Part shown: positions 47,491 through 58,870 of the stretch, piece by piece
How the letters are laid out: every line of letters begins with the position of its first letter
Numbering within the stretch: the stretch's first letter is position 1
Translations under genes and position numbers: made by a program
The notes under the pieces: model-generated
Told to the model about the DNA's origin: nothing
Seen by the model: the letters and a program-made list of their open reading frames with translations, nothing else
Database searches by the model: none
NCBI RefSeq assembly: GCF_014356525.2
Contig: NC_052508.1
Coordinates: 50,199,858-50,263,857 of the forward strand
DNA length: 64,000 nt
Source: Nilaparvata lugens
Lineage: Eukaryota > Arthropoda > Insecta > Hemiptera > Delphacidae
Reading direction: 5' to 3'

Positions 47491-47887
47491 AACATACCTA
47501 AATATCATATTTAAATTGTCCGGAAGTATTCAATTACTAACACAGCGGCCATATTGCTTTTTTCACTTATTTTTTTCTAAATAATGATTAAACATACGAA
47601 ATTGAAACTTTGCACAATCATTAATAACAATTAGACAAAGCTACAAAAAAATTATGATTTTTCAAATTCATAAAACAAAATGGCGGCCATTTAAAAGTTT
47701 GTTTCTTAAATAACTCAGAAACCGTTTCTGTTTTCTAGCTTTGTCTAGTTGTTATAAATGATCGTGCAAAGTTTCAATTTCATATGTTCAACCATTATTT
47801 AGAAAAAAAATAAGTGAAAAAAGCAAAATGGCCGCTGTGTGAGTAACTGAAGACTTCCGTACAATTTTAATATTATATTTAGATATG
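47491..47887. mobile_element. long foldback MITE next to the pseudo-exon
   Basis: The arms start AACATACCTAAATATCATAT and include CGGAAGTATTCAATTACT and CACAGCGGCCATATTGC, with the complement at 47820-47887. The inner parts also pair (GATTGTGCAAAGTTTCAATT). The element is 397 bp with very long arms. Its left end lies about 60 bp upstream of the decayed exon. Confidence 0.82.
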
Positions 47888-48329
47888 TTTCTAAGAGTAT
47901 TTATTTTGTTTTTATTTGTTTTTATTTATTTTTTATTTGTTTTGCTCTAGAGTATTTATTTTTTATTTGTTTATTTACAATGCAAATGACACTAATAACA
48001 TTGAAAGATGAAATAATAAGGTAGTCCTTGTGCTATTTTTCTTCCAAATTTATAAGTGACAAGTCCAAGATAAGGTTAGAATTTCACTTGTACAATTTTC
48101 ATAAAATTTTAGTCCAAAATAAACATTAAAACTATAAATTTTGAATTTAGATGACTTGAATTAATAAATTAATTAGAAATTTTCCACTCAATTGCCACTT
48201 GTAACGAATAATGTTGAGTTATTTAAGAAAATTTAAAACCATTCAAGAAACACAAACTCTAAACAATAAAGCTCAGCTGACTTGGTATTGGTAGGGAGTT
48301 CGTGAAGACCCTGTATATTCTAACCATCT

Positions 48330-48377
48330 ACACACTTGTTGCACTGGTATCTCATCTTGGAAAGTGCTGATTGACCT
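48330..48377 (-). pseudogene. lola: relic of a lola exon 5' edge with intact acceptor
   Basis: The minus strand reads ...TTTTTCGCAG, GT CAA TCA GCA CTT TCC AAG (G-Q-S-A-L-S-K-M-R-Y-Q-C-N-K-C), then diverges into VDG and a stop with no fingers. The first two Cys codons of finger 1 are present. The splice site is usable in principle, so this could produce a truncated isoform. Confidence 0.65.
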
Positions 48378-49425
48378 GCGAAAAATTCGTTGAAATACAT
48401 TAAAAATGAGAGTTGTTTTGGGAAACCAATCGCCTAGGCTATACCTATTCATACAAATTTGATAGCATTACAATCTAAGCATACTAGATAGTAATCACAA
48501 AATGTGAAGATATTGAGATATTCCACATTCAATATAGCAGCACATTACAGTTGTCAATGTAACAAGAACAAACATAATTTTTCCAAATTAATTGAGCATA
48601 CAAAAATCAGGCATAACATGAAAATCAGTTTCACGCAGTACATTTTAGTGGGAAAATTTACAATTGATAAAGAGTCTCTGTTGACCAGTTGCTAAACAGC
48701 TAGAAGACAACTAAAATTAATTTTGATTATTTTAAATCAATTTCAAGGCTTTATAAGAAGAACATTCTGAACAAAGACGATGAAATAAGGCCAACAGTAG
48801 TCAGTAGATGATAATTGAAAGCAGACAATAGGATACAAAAGCAAACTTTAATTACATCAAATATAAAATCTTTTTGATATTTATGTATCTTTAATGAAAT
48901 ACAGTGAGTTGAACATATTCATATAAACTTTAAAAAATGTTATATTTCGTCGCATTTTATTCATCAGTAGCATATCATATATTATATAGGCATTCTTCTT
49001 TACAGTATAGTCTATACACTAGCAGAGCACGTGCCTTGTCAATTCATAATAAAACTAATTTAACTAATTACTGATGATAACTATCTCAAGTATGTAACTT
49101 AAGTATCAGAATCAACTGAATATGGTAATTAAAGTTTCACTAACTATTAACTAACATTAGGTAGATAGGTACCGTACACATAACATCGTCACCAAAACGA
49201 TCATCCATTAGATATTTGCTACAATATTGCTCTGCAAGAAAAATATAGATTTAATTCAATACTTTGAAATTGAATAATATTATGAAATATTTATAAAAAT
49301 ATATAAAGTTTAAGTAGTGTATGATATATTCTAGGTGAACAATTTTATAATATAACACAACATCTATATAGTATTATAGTAACATATCATACACCTATTT
49401 AAGGTTGCCTAGCTACTGTTTAGAG

Positions 49426-49955
49426 CAGGGCTCTCCAACCTACGGCCCGCGGATAGATTTTGTCCGGCCCGCCGAGAGTTTGAAATCAATTTAAATGATT
49501 GGAACCACAAAGTTTGATCCTAAATAGGCGGACATTTCAAGTGGAAAACAAATGCAATCTTCTCACTAAAAATAAGTATTTTCTTTTAGCTTGGTAACTT
49601 TTTGTAAATTCGTATATTGTCAAGTTGTGTTATTACTATTAACAAATTTATTATTATTTTGTTTAAGTTGCTAAATTCATGCATTGTCAAGTTTTCTTAT
49701 GACCTTTTCACACTTAATAAATTGGAATTTGTATTAGAATGAAATTAATTGGTTTGTTTTTTCCTGTGTTTTAATTAAACCTACTTAAAATTCCTCATAT
49801 TATTTTAATGGAAATATAATAATTTTACACCCCCTAAATCCCCCGTCGTGTGTGTCCCCACAAGTCAAATTCCACGTACATTCTTGTTATTGGCCCTCTA
49901 AGCCTCCCAAGAACTAACAATGTGGCCCTTGGATAAAAAAGGTTGGAGACCCCAG
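49426..49955. mobile_element. hAT-type non-autonomous element, 8-bp TSD
   Basis: Terminal inverted repeats CAGGGCTCTCCAACC and GGTTGGAGACCCCAG (one mismatch pair near the tip) followed by the typical CGGCCCGCGG and TGTGGCCC sub-terminal motifs. Perfect 8-bp direct repeats GTTTAGAG at 49418-49425 and 49956-49963. Length 530 bp and no transposase frame. Confidence 0.92.
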
Positions 49956-50076
49956 GTTTAGAGCAATAATAACCGTGTGGCTATTGTTATTTGTTTGCTT
50001 AATAAGGTTGATTATCTGATTAGGAGTAGAGTAACGATGATAGTGCGATACTTAAAATGTTTCATTTATGGTATTC

Positions 50077-50396
50077 TTAAGAGAGATTGAACATTAATGT
50101 TGGAAGATGTTTGACTCCAATATGAGCTTTGAGGTGGCCTTTGTGTTTAGTGCGGTGAGGACAGTGAGGACATTGGAATTGAGGTTCATTGCCACACTCA
50201 AACTTTGGACCATGTTTGACACCGATGTGAGATTTGAGGTGGCCTTTGTGTTTAGTGCGGTGAGGACAGAAAGGACATTGAAATTGCGGCTCCTTGCCAC
50301 ACTCATATTTATGATGAGCATTCAGAGTTCTCTTTTCTTTATAACTTTTACCACAGGAGTCGCAATGGTATCTCCCATCCAAAAATACCGATTCAT
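50077..50396 (-). CDS. lola: lola alternative 3' exon with three zinc fingers
   Basis: The acceptor is ...GTATTTTTCAG, then AT GAA TCG GTA (D-E-S-V-F-L-D-G-R-Y-H). Finger 1 is C-DS-C, GKSYKEKRTLNA, H-HKYE-C. Finger 2 is C-PF-C, PHRTKHKGHLKS, H-IGVK-H. A second linker KFECGNEPQF follows, then finger 3, C-PH-C, PHRTKHKGHLKA, H-IGVK-H, and the tail LPTLMFNLS. A 105-bp unit (about 50104-50208 and 50209-50313) has been duplicated in frame, keeping linker plus C2H2 finger. Every other exon here has two fingers. It heads the segmental duplication at 50.4-59.5 kb. Confidence 0.92.
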
Positions 50397-50650
50397 CTGA
50401 AAAATACAGAAAAATATGTTGAGAAAATTTGTAATTATTTATCTTGAAAGAAAAACCATGAAATAATTTTGTATATGAATAAAGTACTAGTATTGCTATC
50501 AAAAAAATAATAGAAGAGTATTAGTCAAAATGTGTTATAAATTTGGGAAATTCCAATTGATCGAAAAATACAGATAATTGTCAAGAAGCGTGCCACTGTA
50601 CACCTATTTCCAAATATTAGGAGTGGTCGGTATATGCCACAAAATGAAAA

Positions 50651-50734
50651 GCATACCAGTGGGATTCGAACCCGCAACCAGGCAGTGCTAGCAGGATGAA
50701 GGTGTAAACCTTACACCACTAGATCAACCTGGCC
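50651..50734 (-). repeat. tRNA-like repeat head (unit A copy)
   Basis: The minus strand has an A-box-like GATCTAGTGG and a B-box GGTTCGAATCCC about 45 bases apart, with an oversized middle. It lacks a convincing cloverleaf anticodon arm, so I read it as a SINE-type fragment. An essentially identical copy is at 56641-56724 because the region is duplicated. Confidence 0.6.
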
Positions 50735-50966
50735 ACAAAATGAATGAATAAAAAAAAGATATCAAGCCACACCATTATTCATAGGTTTGACTTACATACA
50801 TGGGAAGGGAAGAGAATGTAGACAAGCTACAAATAGGACAAATTGAAATAAATCTCGCTTTAAAATTTGTTTGATCGTCTAATTGCAGTAGTAATACACA
50901 ATTTAGTTCAATATAGCGCAAAAATGACAGAGTCACTATTCTTATTTGATTGTTTAAACTTTCTCT

Positions 50967-51440
50967 CTCTCTTTAGTTTAGGGTTGTGTGGCAGAGGGGA
51001 CCAGGAGTCCTAACTCCGCCCTAATAAAGGCATATAATCAATCAATCTCTCTTGAGAGACAGTTTTCTTTCTTTTTCTCAAAACAATTCAATATTTATTA
51101 TTTCTCGTTCATCCGCTTCTTTTACTTCTTATTTTTCTACTTCTACTTCTTCCTTTGTAGCATTGTATTATTTTTCAGTTTTTATTTTTTAATTTCTATT
51201 CATAGACTATCTTTATTATAATTTTGGTTTTGTTATTTTTTCTCCATTGATTATTGTTTTGTATTTCAATAATATTTATTTACCTTGTTTGTAGTATTGT
51301 ATATATATTTTTTCTCAATTTGATTTGTTTAATCTAGTAATTATTTAGCGTTGTATTGGAGGGTAGAGTGTAAGAGAGGGCTGACTGCGCCCTAACTCCA
51401 CCCTCGTAGATAAAAAAAAGCAGCGATTCTATTCTATTCT
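50967..51440. mobile_element. insertion present only in unit A
   Basis: Unit B reads straight through (CTTCCTCTCTATCTTGTTTG), whereas unit A is interrupted by about 470 bases starting TTTAGGGTTGTGTGGCAGAG and ending CGATTCTATTCTATTC. The start shares sequence with 27386-27455 (inverted), which marks it as a repeat family. Strongly T-rich interior, no protein-coding frame. Confidence 0.7.
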
Positions 51441-52732
51441 TGTTTGCTCTACAACCCGGGGTGGGCTTTGGTATTCTCTACCACTCGCATCCATTCCATT
51501 CATCTCTGTCAGCAGTTTCAGACTTCCAATCCTGCCATGACACAATCCATTCAGCAAAGTTGTGGCTTTCCTTTCCTCCTGCGGTTGTTCAGCTTGCTGC
51601 TCCTCAATATTCTGAGAAGTACTTGGTTTTCTTCAACTCAATGAAAGTGTCTCAGCTGTTTAGTCAACCTCTGACACTTAACAAATTTATATAATACGAT
51701 TAGGAAGACTATAAGGCAAAGCCCAAAACAGTCTTCATTGATATCAACAATTTAAATCTAACCTATGGCGATAAAGAAATAAACTTTATTTAAAATACAA
51801 AATCACTGGTAAATATTTCCAATTAATAATACAATTATAATTGAAATATACATATATCATAGAAATGATAAATACACTGTATGTAAATGACCTTGATAAG
51901 AAGGTCACGTCCGCTTTACAGGAGAAATATTGAACAAAAAAATTTAAATAGTTAGAATTGAATTAATTAACTAAAGTACACAAAAAGAAAAGAATAATGT
52001 ATGTTTCTTAGAAGATATGAGCTACATACATAATCATAGAAATGAAAAATACATTGTACGAAATAAAACACTATGCAAATGACCTTGATTACATTACAGG
52101 AGAATTATTGAACAGAAAAATTTAAATAGTTAAAATTGAATTAACTAAAGTAGGTACACTAAAAGAAAAAGAATAATGTATGTTTAGAAGAAGATATGAG
52201 CTAATAATAAAGTAAATCAGTATCAGATGAGAAGTAATGTGAAGTGATACCTTATTGAAAGATGATTTATACAAATAGCACATTCATACAAAGATGAAGG
52301 AATTGGAAATCTCACTATGTCTAGCTTCTGTATTTGTGTATCCATCTCAGAGTCATATTTTATTCTCCAAACACTATTTTCACATGTTGGACCACAGATT
52401 CTTCACAGCATTTTTCTTTCAGCAAGTCTGAGAGCTTTCTCATCAGCAATCTGCATCAGCCATTACCCAAGCTTTACAGGAAGACCTCTCAGTAGCTCAC
52501 AATATCAAAAGCTGTTTTATAATCAATTGTCAGGAAGTGCAGAGCCAATCCACTTTCATATCAATATAATAGTGTTTAATATAACATTAATATATATAAT
52601 AGTGTGTTTGTATTCTCGGTCTCAACATTTTATAGTTTTTCCAAAGTTTGGAATTTTTCAATTATTTGTAATTAATTTTATTTAATTTGAAAAATTCTTC
52701 TTCTTCTTCTTCTTTTCCTTCCCCTTATGCCG

Positions 52733-54595
52733 CTAAGCGTCGGGTGCCTCCAACCATTTCTTATATTGCACTCTATCCTGGGCCATCCTCCTAACGTCCG
52801 TCATTGTCTTTCCCTTTCCAGCCGCGATACTCACCACATACTCGCTCCATTCCATCCGTGGTCGTCCCCTGCCTCGACGTCCCTCCGGTCTTGCTTCCAT
52901 TACCATCCTTGCTTTTCTTTCCTCCCTCATTCGTGTGACATGTCCATACCAACCTAAAGCTTTTCGTTGGACAGAAATGATCAGCTCTTCCTCCTTTAGA
53001 GTATCTCTGATCACTCCATTTCTCACTCTGTCTCTCCTTGTCTTTCCAACGACTTTTCTTAAATATCTCATTTCTGAGGAGGTAATTCTACTTTTATGTT
53101 TATCTAGGAGTGTCAGGCATTCTGTTCCATACATTAGGATGGGCTTAAAAACTGCTTCATAGATTTTCATTTTTGTTCCCTGGCTTATCTCTCTTTTCCC
53201 AAGTAGTGTCCTGCTTATTTGGTAGTATACCTGGTTAGCTTTCCTTACCCTATTATTGATTTCTTCATCAACCTTTCCATCTGTGGAGATGACCGTTCCC
53301 AAATATTCAAAGTTATTCACTCGTCTTTCCATAGATTTTCCATTCCACTTTATTTCCATTTCTGCATTTCCCTGCATCTTAGATATCACCATTACCTTAC
53401 TCTTATCTGTATTTACTATCATTCCCTTGTCTCTTATTGCACTACACCATTCCGTGACAGAATTCTGAAGGTCTCTTTTGTTTGTTGATATCAATGCAAT
53501 GTCATCCGCATAGATAAGTGCTTGAACATACACAGGACGGAGCTGATGATTTCCGACTTTACTTCTACTTGTTCTTCTTTTACATATTTTCAATATTTGG
53601 TCCATCAGCACTATGAATAACAGAGGGCTGAGGCTGTCTCCCTGCTTGACGCCTTTATCCATTTTAAACTCTCCGGACACAGCACCTCCTATTCTCACAA
53701 CTCCGGTTACATTCTTGTACAGGCTCTTGATCCTTTTCATTATTTCATAAGATGCCCCCGCCTCCCTCAAGGCTGACCACAGGTACTCTCTAGGAACAGT
53801 ATCAAATGCTGCTTTCAAATCCAGGAAGGCCAAGTAGGTGTCACCAGCGCGGCTCAGTCTTTTGTCCATGACTTGTCTGATAGTAAATATATGATCACTG
53901 GTCTGACGATCTCTTCTAAACGCCGCCTGTTCCTCCTCCAGTCCCTCCTCCACCTCTACTCTAAGTCGTCTTTCTAGTATCCGGGAATAGATCTTCAATA
54001 CTACTGATGATAAGCATATGGCTCTGTAGTTCTCACATTGAACTGAACTACCTTTTTTATGTATGGGAACAATCACATTTTTCTCCCATTCTGATGGAAT
54101 TTTGGCATACTGCCAGACATCTTTACACAACTTCCATATCCAGTTAGCTACTCTTTCCCCTCCATATTTAATGAGTTCGGGTGTTATACCATCATATCCA
54201 GCTGCTTTTCCCAATTTCATGCACTCTATGGCATTTTGAACTTCTTGAAAGGATATCTGCATTTGCTCTTCTACTTGATCTTCTTCATTAGCACCATCAA
54301 TAGGTCTTACCTCCTCCTGAAATGCCTTTTCATAGTAATTTCTCCACACCTGCAATACATCTTTCAGTTCTGATTTCATCCTTCCCTCCTCATCAATCAC
54401 ACTTCTCACACGCTTTCCATACTTTCCTCGTAGGGCTCGAACTGTGTGCCAAAATTTATTACTCATTGCTTGACTGTTTTCCTCAATTTCCCTTCCAAAC
54501 TCCTCCCATGACTCCAACTTAGCCTTTCTTACTTCTTGTTTGGATTCTCTTCGTCTTTGTCCAATCATCTGTGTCTTCAGTCCAATCATCTGCAT
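52733..54595 (-). CDS. LINE reverse transcriptase region
   Basis: An open frame of 620 codons. Fingers and palm motifs in order: LGKAAGYDGITPELIK, WEKNVIVPIHKKG, YRAICLSSVVLKIYSRILE, AFRRDRQTSDHIFTIRQV, TYLAFLDLKAAFDTVPRE, GVKQGDSLSPLLF, the catalytic box IYADDIALIS, then NNFEYLGTVIS and a C-terminal region with LGWYGHVTRM and GRRGRGRPRMEW. It copies element RNA at the nicked target. Its N-terminus is out of frame with the endonuclease (break near 54545-54595, at a GATTGGACTGAAGACACA / GATGATTGGAC repeat), so it is not expressed as the normal fusion. Confidence 0.88.
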   Translation of the reverse strand: MQMIGLKTQMIGQRRRESKQEVRKAKLESWEEFGREIEENSQAMSNKFWHTVRALRGKYGKRVRSVIDEEGRMKSELKDVLQVWRNYYEKAFQEEVRPIDGANEEDQVEEQMQISFQEVQNAIECMKLGKAAGYDGITPELIKYGGERVANWIWKLCKDVWQYAKIPSEWEKNVIVPIHKKGSSVQCENYRAICLSSVVLKIYSRILERRLRVEVEEGLEEEQAAFRRDRQTSDHIFTIRQVMDKRLSRAGDTYLAFLDLKAAFDTVPREYLWSALREAGASYEIMKRIKSLYKNVTGVVRIGGAVSGEFKMDKGVKQGDSLSPLLFIVLMDQILKICKRRTSRSKVGNHQLRPVYVQALIYADDIALISTNKRDLQNSVTEWCSAIRDKGMIVNTDKSKVMVISKMQGNAEMEIKWNGKSMERRVNNFEYLGTVISTDGKVDEEINNRVRKANQVYYQISRTLLGKREISQGTKMKIYEAVFKPILMYGTECLTLLDKHKSRITSSEMRYLRKVVGKTRRDRVRNGVIRDTLKEEELIISVQRKALGWYGHVTRMREERKARMVMEARPEGRRGRGRPRMEWSEYVVSIAAGKGKTMTDVRRMAQDRVQYKKWLEAPDA

Positions 54596-55661
54596 TTTTA
54601 GTTCTGAGAAACTTTTTCCATGCCTCCTTCTTCAGTCGAACCTTCTCTTTCACCAAATCGTTCCACCACTTGGTTCTTTTTACATGCTCTCCCACTACTG
54701 TCTTTCCACACACTTCCTCTGCAACTCTCAACAGCGACTTCTTCAGTAGGCACCATCTCTTCTCAATATTCTCTTCTGAGCTTCCATCAATTTCTTCCTC
54801 CTTCCTCAAGAGCTCCTCAGTTATTAGCCTTTGATATTCTCTTCTGTTCTCTGCCTTCTTCAATTCCATTATCTTTATTTTCTCATACTTGACAGATTTA
54901 TACTTCTTTGGAGGTCTAATTTGTGTGTCCATAATCAATAGTTTGTGCTCTGTACTGAGCTCCGCACTCCTGTACACCCTCACATCCGTTACCGCATATC
55001 TGAAGTGCCTTGAGTATACAAAATAGTCAATTGCACTTTTGACTCCTCTGTTGGGTGATTCGAATGTGATTTTATGGATACTTTTATGGGGAAAGAAGGA
55101 ATTTCCAACTAACAGATCGTTATCCACACAGAACTCCAGCATTCTCTTGCCACTACCATTCATTACCGACTCTGCTCCATGCTTTCCTAGGCATCCATGT
55201 CCTATTGTGATATCATTGCCTACCCTCGCATTCCAGTCACCCATGATTATTATGTGCTTTGCATACTGACGGGCCTTATCAACTGTTTCCTATAAGGCTG
55301 AGTAAAATGTCTCTTTCTCTAGTTCAGCCGAGTCATCTGTGGGAGCATATATTTGTATTAGTGACACCCTTTCAGCAAACTCTAAATCTGCAGAAATAAT
55401 TCTAGAGTTTACTGCCGTCCAGCTCACCATTTTTCTTTGGCACTCATCACTTAGTATAATGCCCACTCCTTCCTTTGCTCTAGCTTTCATTTCCACCCCT
55501 GAATATAGAAATGTGTATCCCTTATCTAAAGCCATCTCACCACATCCTTTCTTTTTGGTTTCACTAATGCCCATCAATTTCAATCCATATTTCTCCATCT
55601 CCTCGACCACCTCACACTCCTTTCCAGCAATAGACGTAACGTTCCATGTTCCAAATTTCAT
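54519..55661 (-). pseudogene. LINE endonuclease region, interrupted
   Basis: The endonuclease starts at 55661 (GTWNVTSIAGKECEVVEEM, then GISETKKKG with the catalytic Glu, and IQIYAPTDDS). An in-frame TAG at 55290-55292 follows ETFYSAL, after which the same frame continues ETVDKARQYAKHIIIMGDWN (the GDWNARVG catalytic motif). It runs on through AIDYFVYSRHFRYAV and STEHKLLIMDTQ (the SDH-like H) to about 54545, where the frame shifts into the reverse transcriptase. Confidence 0.85.
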
Positions 55662-56254
55662 AAAATTGCATTTCCGTTTTTTATTCCTTAAGTCCGGTCC
55701 TGTTCCGAGGCTCGTTAGTCTTCCCTGAATCCGAGTTTATCCAGCGTGTGGGGGATTAGCCCAACGACGCCTTCTTTGGAGTACTTCTTTGTCTGCCTCC
55801 TACCCTTCGACCTGTCCGGCTTGGGTGACCCTGCTGGTAGTTACACTACCGCCGGCATAGCTCTCTGGGTCACAGGAGGACGCAAGCCCCTCCACCAACG
55901 ACAAGGTGTTGTACTCCCCAGAGGGGTTGAAAAATTCATGTGTTTTTAATTGTAAATTGAATTGTGTAATTGAAGAATTTTAAAGTGACACATAACCTAG
56001 CTACATTTGGACTGTTCTATAAATTAGAATTGGAACCGTTTTGGGCGTATGCCTGTGCTACTTTCCTGTAAGTTGTGTATTATTCTGAATGATTAAATGA
56101 ATAAATATTAGCTTTTCAGTATCTGCCACATTACAACGAATTGGTCAATGGTCCCCTTGGTCAATAGGACTGATAGTACAATATTTTGAATTTTTCATCA
56201 TACCCTTACAAGAATTATTTGATGAATTATTTATTATTTGATCGAATTATTTTT

Positions 56255-56333
56255 GGACAATGTTTGAGACCAATCACATTTGAATGTTTAAATGACGAAT
56301 TTGAACATGTACAAATGACGATTTGTCTGAAAA
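56255..56333 (-). pseudogene. lola: collapsed lola exon between the two duplication units
   Basis: The 3' flank of a finger exon (GGACAATGTTTGAGACCAATCAC on the plus strand) lies only about 60 bases from the 5' flank (GACGATTTGTCTGAAAAATACAG), so nearly the whole exon, including both fingers, has been deleted. Its position in the repeat corresponds to the intact exons at 50077 and 59475. Confidence 0.75.
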
Positions 56334-56640
56334 ATACAGAGAAATATGGTTTGTTGAGAAAATACTTAATTACTTATCTCGAAAAAAACCATGATGTACT
56401 TTTGTATATGAATAAAATACAAGTATTGCTATCAAGAAATAGTAGGAGAATATTAGTCAATTTCTTATATATTATATCATATTATATAAGTCAAATGTAT
56501 TACAAATTTGGGAAATTCCAATTGATCTAAAAAATACAGATATTTGTAAAGGAACATGCGACTGTAAACCATTTTTAAAATAATCACTGAAAAATTCATG
56601 TATCCATTTAGGTGGTCGTTATATGCCACAAAATGAAAAG

Positions 56641-56724
56641 CATACCAGTGGGATTCGAACCCGCAACCAGGCAGTGCTAGCAGGATGAAGGTGTAAACCT
56701 TACACCACTAGATCAACCTGGCCA
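56641..56724 (-). repeat. tRNA-like repeat head (unit B copy)
   Basis: Counterpart of 50651-50734 with the same A-box and B-box. It was duplicated together with its surroundings and is not an independent insertion. Confidence 0.6.
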
Positions 56725-57664
56725 CAAAATGATTGAATAAAAATAAGATATCAAGCCACACCATTATTCATAGGTTTGACTTACTTACACGGGATGGATA
56801 GAGAGTGTAGACAAGCTACGAATAGGACAAATTGAAATAAATCTCGCTTTAAAATTCGTTTGTTCGTCTAATTGCAGTACTAAGTAATAATACACCATTT
56901 AGTTCAATATAGCGCAAAAATAACAGTGTCACTATTCTTATTTGATTATTTAATCTTCCTCTCTATCTTGTTTGCTCTACAACCCGGAGTAGGCTTTGGT
57001 ATTCTCTACCACTCGCCTCCATTCCATTCATCTCTGTCAGCAGTTTCGGACTTCCAATCCTGCCATGACACAATCCATTCAGCAAAGTTGTGGCTTTCCT
57101 TTCCTCCTGCGGTTGTTCAGCTTGCTGCTCCTCAATATTCTGAGAAGTACTTGGTTTTCTTCAACTCAATGAAAGTGTCTCAGCCGTTTAGTCAACCTCT
57201 GACACTTTACAAATTTATATTATAAGATTAGGAAGACTATAAGACAAAGCCCAATACAGTCTTTATTGATATCAACAATTTAAATCTAACCTATAGCGAT
57301 AAAGAAATAAACTTTATTTAAAGGAGAATTATTAAACAGAAAAATTTAAATAGTTGAAATTGAATTAACTAAAGTACACAAAAAGAAAAGAATAATGTAT
57401 GTTTCGTAGAAGATATGAGCTAATAATAAAGTAAATCAGTATCAGATAAGAAGTAATGTGAAGTGATACCTTATTGAAAGATGATTTATACAAATAGCAC
57501 ATTCATACAAAGATGAATGAATTGGAAATCTCACTATATCTCGCTTCTGTATTTGTGTATCCATCTCAGAATCATATTTTATTCTCCAAATATCATTTTC
57601 ACATGTTGGACCACAGATTAATCACAGCATTTTTCTTTCAGCAAGTCTGAGAGCTTTCTCATCT

Positions 57665-58870
57665 TAGTCCAGTCACTTTATACATTGGTGAATGCAATTT
57701 ATATTGTAGTTCTGATTTTTTAATATATTATTTTGGTACATAAGAGGAGTCCAGAACCAATTTCTTCATGCAAAATTTTCTTGTGCTAGATACAGTGTGG
57801 CCCATTTTCCAGTTTTCAGCTGTATCTACCAAATCTCGTAATCGGACAGTAAATTTGCTTTCGCCTTTCTTTAGATTATAAAATTCTGAATGAAATGAGA
57901 TCATTCGGAACTCTCTATCTTTGATGAGTAATGAGTTATGATTTTTCAAAAATGAGTGAAATTTGAAGAAGAAAATCAATGTTGATGAATTTTAGTTTTT
58001 GATCAACAATATCTTCCGATTGTTACCATTTAGATGTATAATTCAAAATCCCTCTGGGCGTATTTTTGTGCTCTACAATCTGAGATCAGGTAGAGCGCTC
58101 TATCTTATGAAGATTTCCAGGTACACCTGACAACAATGCTCCTTGTACTGTGAAAAACACCTAATTTTCAGCTTCAACCATTATCACCAACTACATTGTC
58201 CTCACATTGATATTTCGCACAATGACATAAGTTCATGATATCATGTTCCATGAGAATCACCCGTTAGATGCACTTCATTTCAGTATTTGCTATTGGAGAG
58301 GAGCGCTTAAGGACACCTCAAGGAAAATTAGCTGAAAATGAGGTGTTTTTCACAATACAAGGAGCATTGTTGTCAGGGGTACCTGGAAATCTTCATAAGA
58401 TAGAGCGCTCTATCTGATCTCAGATTGTAGAGCACAAAAATACGCCCAGAGGGATTTTGAATTATACATCTAAATGGTAACAATTGGAAGATATTGTTGA
58501 TCAAAAACTAAAATTCATCAACATTGATTTTCTTCTTTAAATTTCACTCATTTTTGAAAAATCATAACTCATTACTCATCAAAGATAGAGAGTTCCGAAT
58601 GATCTCATTTTATTTAGAATTTTATAATCTAAAAAAAGTCGGGAGCAAATTTTTCTTTCCGATTAAGAGATTTGGCAGAAATAGCTGAAAACTGGAAAAT
58701 GAGCCGAAAATACTAGGTTTTTGAGCCACCCTGTATCCAGCACAAGGAAATTTTGCATGAAGAAATTGGTTCTGGACTTCTCTTATGTACCCAAATAATA
58801 TATTAAAAAATTAGAACTACAATATGAATTGCAAGCAAACCCCTTTTTTATGTCTATATTGACTGGACTA
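57665..58870. mobile_element. 1.2-kb foldback element with arms over 400 bp
   Basis: Perfect 10-bp tips TAGTCCAGTC / GACTGGACTA. The arms continue as GGAGTCCAGAACCAATTTCT..., AGATAGAGCGCTCTATC..., ACACCTGACAACAATGCTCC and meet near 58180-58300. It is absent from the matching site in unit A (about 52443), with TCT on either side as a possible 3-bp target duplication. An open frame inside the left arm (57728-57979) has a shadow in the right arm and no recognisable domain. Confidence 0.88.

Larger units (their letters stand above)
52697..55927 (-). mobile_element. RTE-like non-LTR retrotransposon, nearly full length, inactive
   Basis: It inserted into unit A. TTGAAAAATT occurs at both ends (52687-52696 and 55928-55937) and once in the unoccupied unit B site near 59117. 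The 3' end carries a short (GAA)n tail (plus-strand CTTCTTCTT at 52697). The single large coding region runs from MKFGTWNVTSIAGKE (55661) through an apurinic-type endonuclease and a reverse transcriptase to near 52733. The 3.2-kb length, single ORF, microsatellite tail and C-terminal GWYGHVTRM...GRGRPR...W motif fit the RTE group. One nonsense codon and one frameshift break it. Confidence 0.88.

Noticed and set aside
52733..55728. Plus-strand frames across the LINE
   Set aside because: They are antisense shadows of the endonuclease and reverse transcriptase coding region.
57728..57979. 83-codon minus-strand frame as a gene
   Set aside because: It lies in one arm of the long foldback element and has a degraded mirror copy in the other arm.
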